Assembly (NCBI GenBank): GCA_917880885.1 | Contig: OU862913.1 | Coordinates: 40,767,460-40,831,459 of the forward strand | DNA length: 64,000 nt | Reading direction: 5' to 3' | DNA from: Limnephilus marmoratus | Taxonomy: Eukaryota; Arthropoda; Insecta; Trichoptera; Limnephilidae | Shown here: positions 45,701-57,700 of the stretch, one piece after another | Layout: each line of letters opens with the position of its first letter | Position numbering within the stretch: the first letter of the stretch is position 1 | The notes under the pieces: generated by a model | Told to the model about the DNA's origin: nothing | Database searches by the model: none | The model's input: only the letters and a program-made list of their open reading frames with translations | Program-made: the position numbers and the translations under genes

Positions 45701-48700
45701 CCGGGAAGAAATAGCTAGACTACTAAATGCATGCATAGAAATAAATTTTAATTATAACTATAATGATAATGATATTGATGATAACTATAATGATAACTAC
45801 TACATTCAATCTATTAGTGGCTTAGCCATGGGCTGTTTGATCTCCCCGGTGTCGGCTGAATTCTTCTTCGACTACATGGAAGAATATATCAAAAAATCAA
45901 AATTATTTAAAATCGTAGAGTTGTAGACGTCATTCTAATTATCTGGACAAGAACGCACGGACAATTAGACGTTTTTCTAAAAGATTTTTTTTAAATCAAC
46001 AAATCTGGCCAGTTTACGATGGTAATGGGGGGAAATTAGATTAATTTTCTTGACATTGGTATAGAAATCGTTAAAAAAAACAGAATTTTCAATCCACAAA
46101 AAAAAACAACATATAGTGATAAAATCATGCAAAAAGTCTTTAGACACCATATTTCACACAAATTATCTATATTCTACTCTCTCATTCAACGACTTTACAT
46201 TCATTCATTTACTTAGGAATTCTTCATGAAATCTCGTACCGTAGACCGGCAAACATCAACCCTCAAATATTCCACTGATGTACATTATTATTTATGGATT
46301 ATAGGTAAAATCTTCATCGTCATGTTGTGTAGTTTTATGTTATCCTGGTGTATCTATTTGTTTGAAGGTGATAACTGCACTATGGTAGACACAAGACAAG
46401 CGGGAGTGTGCAGACCATTCGCTAACTGTCAGGCAGCGAAGGACGCTGCCAGTAGAGGCATTTTCCAACAGGTACTATTCCTCCCTTTGTGTGTCTGACA
46501 ATAACAACATATTTGACACGCGCCTCTTGTACCGACTAAAGTGTGTTTGTTAATTATTTTTTTATGTAAGATTGTTAATTTAAATTTTAAAATACTCGTA
46601 ATTGTATGTAGAAAAGTGTGTTCACCTGAAAGGCAAAGCATGAAAATGTCAATCTTACTTCATTGATAAAACACAGCAGGTATGATATATATAGAGGTTT
46701 ATTGAATTTATTTTACAAGAAATAGTAGCAAAATTATTGATTGAACCAGATTCTTGCTTTGAACTAATAAGGTGTGGACGGAACCACTAAATACAAATCC
46801 GTTGGCCATATTTATGTTACATTGTAAAGATTGATGTTATGTGGGCATGATTAAAAAAGTTTAAGGGCGCCATTGCATTTACACCAGAATGCAAAAGCAG
46901 GAATGAGCAAGAATTAAAACGGTTACCATAAAAAAATACTAAAGTAGAGGAATATTACGTTCTGGACTCACCATGGTGTAATTATTGTATCGAACTGCCT
47001 GAAGTAGTGAAGTTGCCTGCGAAAGGCTCGCTCTGTCAAATGACGCCACTAGGGATGAGGCGTCGCTCTCCGCTTTTTATGTTATGATGTATCGTATTCG
47101 GGGTTGGATGATTCATGATGGAATCAACCCTTTATACCCTAACAAAACCTTCCTTTGCTTACAGAGATGTGACTTAACTGATAACGAGTCAAAGTTGGTG
47201 TGCTGCACGAAGACTGACTGTCCGCCACTGCCGAAAAGCCTTGTCACTCAACTACCGATTGGCTCTAAGGCCGCCAACTGTGAGTTTTACTAATCATTGC
47301 ATACCTTTCGACATACTCTACGTAAAGCGTTATATCTAAAAATCTATTACTTTATAGAAGAGAACTTTGAAAAAAAAAATCTCAGTGATTTGTCGTAAAT
47401 TAACCCTAAACATGGTTTGAGATTTAAAAAGTTACCTGTTTTCTCAAATTTTAAACAATGTTTTAGGATGATTTACCACAAAACTGTGAGAAATTTTTTT
47501 TCAAAGTTCTCTCTTGTAACAGCTTTTCAGAAAGAGTATTTTACTTATGGCTTTTCGATTTATTCTCTTGAGATCTCAGACTAAACCATTCATCATTAAA
47601 ATATATTTGTGTTTTTCCTTTATTGTAAAGGTAAAAAAATAACATGTTTTGATTTAAAAACAATATCTTCTATTTTCTCTGTTATAAGATATAATTTTTT
47701 TTTAATATTCAAATCAACAATATTTATGTTTTAAATTTCAGAGACGAAAATTAAATTTAATAATTTATACTGGACTTCCATATTGTGTTAAGTTGTGAGG
47801 CTGACAGAGGGAACGAAGCAAATAGGAACTACCTAGCTATCCACATCTTAAATATATACTAGAAATCATCTTACACTTTATGAGTTACTTAGTCCCACGA
47901 ATAATTGTAGGCACTTCTAAAGTTTATTTGTTTTGTTTTTCTCTATAGACTGCATAAAGCTGGCAGAGAAGATTCACCCGTGCCAAGAAACACGCTCCGG
48001 TTGGACTCGGGGGAATATATGTCATCTACTCACACCAGACTCTAATATAGTATATCACAGGACTCCTATAACAACTGCAGCAGAGGCCCCGTACTATGTA
48101 AGTTGCAGACATTAGGTAGCTTTATTTAAAACCTAAAATATTCATTTATTTATCCAAATAACTATTATTTTTTTCAAATTAATCCCCTTATTTGGGGAGG
48201 CAGCATAGAGGGTATTTTTAAGGAAAGGAAGAAGAGGAAGTTTGAGGAAAGAAAAAGATATGAGGAGTGGGTAGGTTTCTAGTGATCAGTTGTCTAAGAG
48301 TGACAGACGCTTGGATTCTGTAGTCACTCGGCTGTGCAAGAAGATGGATCGAGAGAGACCAGCTAGAGAAGTCAGAGGGTCTCCCTGAACACACCTTAAC
48401 CGATGAACCCGGGTACCCCTGCTAAGTCACCAAACACAGCTAACCACTTGGCGTAACTTATGGTGGAGGTGTTGGTTATCCAACACTTCGTCTCCCAACC
48501 AACTAACCAGCACCCCGTTTCATGGCAGGAGTAGGAAGGATGATAGACCGCTACAAAACTCGGTCTCAGCAACTCTTTGCTTCATTCACATTCATATTTC
48601 ACCTCATGTCTAAATACACTCATATTGTGTTCTTGACCCGACCCTACTCAATAAACTTTAATTAACTTCCGCCGCGTATATTCTCCTTCTCCTTACACTA

Positions 48701-51700
48701 TTTTTTTGGTTATCCGCTCCACATGCCCAAACCATCCTAGTGTCCTAATCCTACCCTTCCTTAAAAAGACCCTCCACAAAGTATCCCCTAAGATGACATA
48801 GGTCCTGAGTGGGGCTTACGTAAAAAAATGTGTTTCATTTCAAAGATTTATGATTATTGTATTTTTCTTTTAGAGGGGTGCAGAGACATACGTTCACCGT
48901 TTGTCTCATTTTCGACTGTTGACATTAATGGTGGGTTTCTTCATTTACCGAGAATGCTAAATGCAATGCTAATTGTAAAAGTAAACGGTCAAATGTGTAA
49001 GAAAGAGGGGCAGAATTATATGATTAGAAGAAAATAAAGAACAAAAGCAAAACTATCAGCGTATTGACATTTGACGTTTTTGAAATTTTGGAATTTACGC
49101 ACAGTTAAATATTAAGGCGGCGACTGACCTGTGACATTTGATCGTAACGTGACGTTACGTTAGGACAAAATGTTACAGGTCAGTACATCGAGCCGATCTG
49201 CTCGCTGCGAGCGCCGCGTGCTCCACCCGGTTGTTGGTATTTTCGCGAATCCCTTTGAGTGCTACGTTACGCATTAATTTTAGGTCAGTACAACCCCAAG
49301 CGTCGTCACGAGCGCATGTGTCAATAGTTTCGAAGTGTTTATTGACGAGCGTTGAAGATGGAATGGAACCAGGATAAAACTCTGTTGTTCATTGAAAAAT
49401 ATAAAGAAATGACTATTTTATGGGACCTCTCTCATCCACAACATTATAATAAAATTTAAAAAAACAAGACGCGTGGGTCGATTTGGCTTCATTATTAGAA
49501 ACTGAAGTAGAAACTTGTATGAGAAAAATTACCTGTTTATTAGCTTCTTTGAGGAGGGAAAAACAAAAAATAAAAAAAATCCACAGGAAAAGGTCAGTGT
49601 TTATTAAATACAAACGAACAAATGAGTGGCGGAGCGCAGTCGAGCATAGTATTCGCCACGAGCAAGGGTACAGATCAGTCAGGTAATGCCGTAACGTAAC
49701 ACGCTCGCCTCGAAAGTTACGATACGGCCAAATGCTCATGTTAGTCGCCACTTTTTATACCTATCATAATATTGCTGCAGTTCTTTCAAAATATGAAAAT
49801 TGGTTCCATACAAAATGTATATAATTTTCTTCTTAACTTTCTTTTCCGTGAATTTTTGCGATGTTTTAATAGTTATTCTGTTATCCGGGGCGAAGACAAA
49901 TCCAAAAAATCAAAGATCGTCAAAATCGGTCCTGCCGATCTCGAGTTATAAATAGTGTAACTAACCCGACTTTGTTTTATATATAAAGATTTGCGACATG
50001 TTCCGAAGTGAAAGATACTCTCAGTATCGCCCTGGTGAGTAAGACCACCACTCAGAACTGATACGTTGCTTGAAATCGGTTAAGCAGCGTTTTGTGACTA
50101 GATCTGAAAGGCCAGTACTTCCCAGTCTTCCTCTCGCCCATCTCCTTCCCCTCCCCACTACCTTTTTTATTGGTTTTCAAGGTACAATCCCGTTAAACCG
50201 CAATAAAGCAGTTTGTCAACAGGATGTTAATGTTCAGTTACAATTTAAACATACACACATAATATTATTACTATAACTATACAGATTATCACAATTAACA
50301 CATATGAATTAATATAAATTATCTCTATTTAGCAGCCATTGTTTCAGCATATATCTGAATCTATTTGTAGAATCGCAATTTTTTATTTTAATTGGTAACA
50401 TGTAAAATATTTTTGGCACGATATATTCCAGGGTTCGCCGTCCGTAGTTATTATTATATTTTGGAACAAGCATTCCTTCATTCTTTGTGAACCTTGTATT
50501 ATGTTCATGTTCTACTTTCCTATTATAATTAGACTCAGACATATGCTGAATCAATATTTTGTACCATAATAAGGCCTGCACCGGTAATATTGTTAAATTC
50601 CCATACAACAATGATATGTTTCGTCTGTGAAAAAATATGTTTTTGTACTATTAACTTAACCATAGAATTTTGTACTGATTGTAGGTGGTTTAGATTAGTT
50701 TTGCAAGAGTGTCCCCAAGTTGTTAATCCATACCGTAAAGTTGATTCTGCGAGTGATAAGTAAATAATTTTTAAAATATTCACCTGAACGAAACATTTCA
50801 GTTTGTACAGCCTACCCACTATCGCCCTCAGCCGTTTACAAATTTAGTTTATTTGTATATCCCATTTGAAATTACAATCAACAGTCACTCCCAAATAAAC
50901 ATATTCATTTACAAGTTCAATACTATCGCACATGTTTTGCAAAATGTTTTGATGAATACATGTAAAGTCATGAGATATTATTTTAGGCGTTTTCTGAGAT
51001 GAAGCATGTGGAGATCGTATGGGCATTAATTTTGTTTTTTAGTATTAATGATTAGACCTGCGTCATGTGACCATTTTATGAGGGACGTAAAATCATGTTG
51101 CATACATTTAATTGCAAGATATGACAATAGCAGTGTCGTCAGCATATACAAAGTGTTTTACATATTTAAATAGTTTTTTCATTATTGATACAAATTTAAT
51201 ATAGATGGTTGGTCCCAAAATTGACCCCTGCGGGACTCCAGCACACATTTTTTTCCTCCCACTCATTTTTTCTAATATTTTTACACAGATATGTATATTA
51301 AATAAATATTTTTTAAACAAATTAAGTAGGTTTCCTCTAATTCCAATTGCTTCTTAGATTTTTAATAATTTTTGTGGGTCAATTGTATCAAATGGTTTGG
51401 CGTTATCGATAAATAGTACTAAAACATGTCTTTTATGGTTTAATTCATTAACATAATTTGAAAAATCCTGTAATAAATTCTTCAGCCAAACATTTACCCC
51501 AATTTGTGATGGATTAGTCTCACTGGCTCCAGATATTGGGTGTAGTTTGGAGTCTTGTGCGGAATTCATATAAGAAAAGAAGATGAAATGATAATTTAAA
51601 AATATATTTTAGACCAACAATTAAACTTGCTTAGAGAATAATATTTGGATGTCGTGTTGTGTTCCCAGGGACAGATTGGATCAGATCATTGGAGAGGAGG

Positions 51701-54700
51701 CATTACCTGGGAGGAAAATGCTGTAAGTCTAGTGAGTGACCAGTGGGTGTTGTGTTCTGTAGGGACCATTGAACGAATTGGGTGAGTTTATTGTTTCTTT
51801 TTTTTAAATTCAACTCTCCCTTGAAATAATGACTGCAACGATGAACATAGACAAACGTATTGATTTGAAGTTTGAATGATCAAGTTTTAAAGATTTAAGC
51901 ACCTTTGAGGTATTATTTCACAAAACTGGCGCTATACACGGTGTCTGGCAACTCGTGGTATAAGCGGGCAACTGGTGAATCTACTTCAAATTATTATTGA
52001 CTGAGCGCATCTGAGAACCCGAAATTCTGTAATATAATTTTTTTTCTATAATTTTTGATCATATTTTGTCACCTACTTATTATAAATGATCAAATCTTAT
52101 TATAAATAATAATTCTATACATTAGTTTCATTTGTGAAAAACATAGAGTCACCCGAGTTGTTGAGTTGGTTGATTGTTTATGGAAATAATGATTTATTTG
52201 TGGTTCAAATATTGTTACAAATTCACTGACAAAGTTCCCTTCAGGCCACTCATGTATTTTTTTCTCCGTGTATTTAGTCTTTATATGTAGTGATTATTTA
52301 TGCTACGTCACTCAAATTAATATATTTTTACCTCAATACAGGCTATTATTCCTAGTGAGGTAAATGCTTTTTATTTAAAAATAATAATATGATTTATTTA
52401 CGGGGAGACAAATAATAAAAACAGAGTGTGCAGTTCACACGCGGTAGATATGACACCTTCAGAAAACTAAATTAGTCAAGAGTGGGGAGGCTACGAAGCA
52501 CCGCACAAAGAGGAGACCGATTGTAGGTACTGTCTCATTCTCTCGCAGGCTAAATCCTATAGATTTATGTGTTTGTCTCTTTTTGGTGTCGCTATTCTTT
52601 GTTTAATCAGTTCTAAAGAAGTTTTCGATCCAATAAATCTTTGTCGAGTCATCGCATCGACGCATTTATAAGATAGTAAACAACTAAAAGTAATATTAAT
52701 ATGCCAGTTAAAAATTCTACTTCGGACACGATTTACTCCAAAACAAAGCTCACGAGAGGGATGGATTTGTACGTCAAGCACTCCTGGACATTTGTCATTC
52801 ATGAACGTTAGTCACTCATGGTCGTTCGTCACTCATGGACATTCGTCACTCCTGTTAATTTGAGTTTTTTTTTAGTGAAAACTTCTTTAGCGCCGTTATG
52901 ATTTTAAACTTGATGAAACGGAAATAAGCGACATTAAAAAGAGACAAACACAACTTCGCATTATTAAAACTGAACTACTAGGTTTTAAGAACATGCAGTC
53001 TAGAGTGGCAGAATTATTTAATGAGTGTAAAGAATTTAAGACCTCGATAACTTTTTTTAACACAAAAATGGAAGGTTTTGAGGAGAATTTGAAAAAAACA
53101 ATCAAAAAATGAAAAATATTGATATGATCCAAAAAAAAAATCTGTACTGGAAGTTACTTAACACTTGAGGCTAAAATCGAAAAACAAGAAAGACAAAAAA
53201 AAAATGATATAGAAATAAGAGGAGTATCTGAAGTTGAAGGTGAAAATATACAAAATATACTATTCAACATTAGCGAAGAGATTTAACACAACCACCACGA
53301 AAAATGACATCGAGACCACTTTTAGAGCTTCGGGCAGAACCACGCCAACAAAAACCATACCAGTAATCGTAAGGTTCAAACACGTACATTTAAGAAACGA
53401 TTTTTTAAACTGTACAAAAAAGTACAACATGAATGCAGTATCGAGGGAAGATAAACTTAACACCAGCGGCCTTTCCGGACCTAGAACTGCTGTATTTATT
53501 TCGGAGCACCTAACATCTACAAATAAAAGATAATTCTACCTAGCGAAGAAGACGGCAACAGAGAAAAAACTCGCATACGCATGGATAACAACGGGACGAG
53601 TGTATATACGTCAAATCCCTGAATCGAGAGCTATACTCATCACATCAAAAAATACCCTTCTTACACTATGACTGAATAGGATGCAACCAGAGGAAAACAA
53701 ACAAATGGCCAATACTAATGCAAAAGAGGAAGATACTGCTCCAGAAATAGGCGACAAACTGTATCCTATAATACTTCACTGTACCTTACAATTACCTTAC
53801 CGCATAGCAATTTTACCCTTAAATTTAATCCTTCTGCATTTTGCTAGTACTCACACAGGATTATCCATGCAATTCATGTATTTACTTTCATTGATTTACC
53901 ACATTTTATTAACTTATAATTATGAGTCCATTAATTACCTTGTGATATTTACAGTATACATAAATTTTAATTTTAATCGTAATAAAAGAGCATAATGAAA
54001 TCGATAGTATCATAATGCCGATTACTGAAATAATCTGCGAAGATAAAGATAAAATTATGCAATTCAAATGGGGATCTAATAAAATTAATATTGTACATCA
54101 GAATATTAGAACTATGGAAAATTTGGATGACTTTCTTATATTTATGAATGAAATAAAATCTGTTGTAAAGCTCCATGTAATAATTTTCACTGAATGCAGA
54201 TTAAGTTAATCTTATACAGGCAAACAAATTGCAGGCTATAATGAATACCAAACAACTACATATATTAACCAAAATAACGGAGTGGTAGTTTATATTGACA
54301 TCACATTAAATTCCCTAGTTCAAGAAATACACATAAATCAATGTAATTGCTTAAAAATCAACATAAATAAGACTTTAGGTATCTTAGCTATCTACAGATC
54401 ACCATCGTTCAATGACATCCAAGCTTTTCTGGAGAGTCTCATTGTAGAGATAAAAAAAAAAACTAAGAATCTTCCGCAATACTTGCTAATCGGGGACATG
54501 AATATAAATACAATAGGAGAAGTAAAGCATAGACATTGTGATGACTTTTTATGTGCTATGTCGGAAAGTAACTTTATTTCCAATGTTAATTCTCCAACTA
54601 GGGTACAAGGTACTTCAAGCTCGTGCTTGGATCATATATTTACTAGAAAAATAACAAACTCAATTGCATTTGTTATGCATAACACAATTACTTACCACTA

Positions 54701-57700
54701 CACCATTGTAATCAGTATCCCTAACTCAATGCACAAAAACATAAAAAATAAAAATATATGGTTATTGACTTTGAGGCTTTGTTAAATGATCTTGGTAAAA
54801 AAAATTGGGAATTTATTTATAATGAAACTGAAGTTAACAATGCTCTAACTAAACTATTTCATCAATGAAATCAATGCATACATACATTACGAAACACTCA
54901 ATAATAAAACACATTCCACTCAGTAAACTACAACTCACCCCGTTGGTTAGTAACGGCATTGTTAAATCTATACATAAAAGGAACCATCTTCATAAAATAA
55001 CAAAACAGGACCCGTTGAATATTACTAAACAGTAAAACTATTACCGATACCGAAACACGTGTGAAAACGTTATTCGCAAATGTGAGCGTTACTATAAATC
55101 TTTAATCGATAAGGACAATTCCAGCAAAAAATTGTGGAACGTCGTTAGAGACATAACAAAAACTAAACGAAATACAGGTACACCTATAAATGAATTAAAA
55201 ATCGGAAATTTGACTATAAATGACCCTCAAACAATTGCATATCATGCTAATCAATATTTTGTATCTGTGGGCTCTAAGCTAGCAAATAATATTTTTTTAA
55301 ATACTCAGAAAACGGAAGACACTTTAGCGTCGGCAATTAAAACAAAGGATCCAAGTTGCTCATTTGAAATTAAACTAACTACTCCAGAAGAGATCATAAA
55401 AATAATCAACAGTCTTAAAACTACACATGCAAAGGGTTCAGGTAGTCTAAATACATACATATTTATAAAAATTAAATCTCATATTTCTACACCGCTTGCA
55501 TATATCTATCTATAACTTAAGCTTTGCTACGGGAATATTTCCTGATCATTAAAAAAAAACAATAATTATCCCAATTCACAAAAGTGGACCAAAATTTCTG
55601 GTAGAAAACTATAGGCCAATATCACTGTTAAGCGCAATATCTAAAGTTATTGAAAAGATTTTTAAATCAAGGTTGAGCGAATATGTGGAGTATAACAAAA
55701 TTCCAAGCCCAAACCAATACGGTTTTCGGTCGGGTAAAGGAACAGATGATGCCATCGCATGTCTCAAATATGAACCGTGGCGAGAAAACCATTGCCCTGT
55801 TCCTAGACCTGGCTAAGGCTTTAGACACAATATCACATAAAATACTTTTACAGAGACTGCAAAATATAGGGATAACAAACAGGAAAAAGTTTTCAATGGA
55901 TACAAAAGTTATATTTCTAAGAGATTCCAGCAAACAAAAATTAATGAGGCTACTAGCACTTCAATAGAAAATAACTTTGGAGTGCCACAAGGAAGTACAC
56001 TAGGGCCCCTTCTCTTTATTATATATATCAACGAACTATGTAATCAACATATAGGTGGGAAAATCATTACGTTCGCAGATGTCACCGTCATATTATTTGA
56101 AGGAGAGGATTGGAAAGAAACACACCACCTTGCGAACATCGGTATTAACACAGTAATTTGCTTACATTAAACATATCAAAAACCAAATACCTAACATTCA
56201 GCACTACTATTGCAGGACAACCCAAAACACTTCACCACCTCATAATACATAAAATTAATTGTAGCCTCGGAAATAATAACTCTCCATGTAAACGTGATAC
56301 TCTTGAGTGTGTTAAATTTATCAAATATCTAGGCGTTATAGTTGACAATAACCTAAAATGGAAATACCAAATAGAAAATGTAGCAAAAAGAGTGCGTACA
56401 CTTTTTCATATATTTATTTCATTGCGGGAAATTTTAAAAACACACTACTTAAATATATATATTACGGGCTATGCGCTTCGATCATAACCTACGGATGTAT
56501 TGGTGGGGGGTGCAGGGAAAACAATATTAAACTCATTACTGAAGGCACAGAAATCTATTTTACGTGTCATAATGAAGAAACCTTTCAGATATTCGAGCGA
56601 AGCTCTCTTCAGGGAATTTAATGTACTAGATGTTTGACAGTGTTACATTAAAAGGATAATAATTTATGCTCATAAAAATATAAATAAAATGAAAAAGTCG
56701 AACACAAACATCAAACCAGAAGTAAGGGCAGAAATGACCTTTCTATTCCAACAAGCAACACAGCAGCTTATCAAATGATATTCTCATACCTGGGACCGAA
56801 ATTATATAACAAAATATCTTCACAACTAAAATTGTGTGAAGTGTCATCCTTCGGTAAAAAATAACAAAATGGTTATAAGATTTAGGCAGGACAGAGTCAG
56901 AAATATTATTAAAAAAAATTATTTGATAATTATGCATTACAAGCACCTTATTTATTTATTTTTATTTATTTATTACATGTTAAATAATTAATACATATAC
57001 TTGGGAAGATACATTAGGTCGCCATACTAGGCAGCTGCCTGTATCATGGTGACCAATGGAGGATAGTTATTTTGAAGTGAAGTCTAGTTAAGTGTAAACA
57101 TATTTAAGTAAAATTATTTAAAAAATATATAAATTAATATCATTCATTTCTCATGACAAAAATTTTCTTTTTTGAAAAAAACAATGTTTCTTTAAGTACG
57201 AACTAAATGTAACATAAGTAAATATAAAGAGCGTATGTGAGTGTGAAGTGTGATAAATAGGCGAGAACTAGGTAAGTACAAACTGAATGCAATAAATATT
57301 TTAAAACAAAAACAATCATTACAATATTATGATAAAAACCGACTTGAGAATTTGCAGTATATTTTTTCCAAGTTTTATTATTATTTGATATATATCACTG
57401 TAAATGTTGTTGCTAGTAGATAGTATATGCGTGTGTGGTTTAATTGATTCCTGTTTACAATCTGAGAATATTGGGCAATACTATAAGAAATAACACATTT
57501 TAAGGTTATTATGGGAGAACCAGAGGAATCTAATAAGGAATATAAGAATGTATATTGAGTACACTTATAATTATTATCGCTATGACTTGTATAAAAATTT
57601 GTTAGGAAAATATTGATAGTTAGATTATATACTTGTATTACAAAATATATTAGAAGAGAGATACTTGAGATTGGAATAAGGATGGTGGTAATTGTGTAGG

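Larger units (their letters stand above)
52870..56960 (+). mobile_element. Jockey/CR1-like non-LTR retrotransposon, near full-length but heavily mutated
   Basis: Order: coiled-coil ORF1 with FP-type C-terminal region (52,890-53,660), endonuclease (54,015-54,790), RT (55,080-56,620) and an AT-rich 3' end near 56,950. It sits in the 9.8-kb intron between two protease-domain exons, on the same strand as the host gene. Confidence 0.8.

Noticed and set aside
48863..49037. Frame after TTTCTTTTAG at 48,879 as a protease exon
   Set aside because: In the phase required by the preceding exon it hits a stop after 28 codons and shows no trypsin motif. The exon at 51,669 fits phase and homology.
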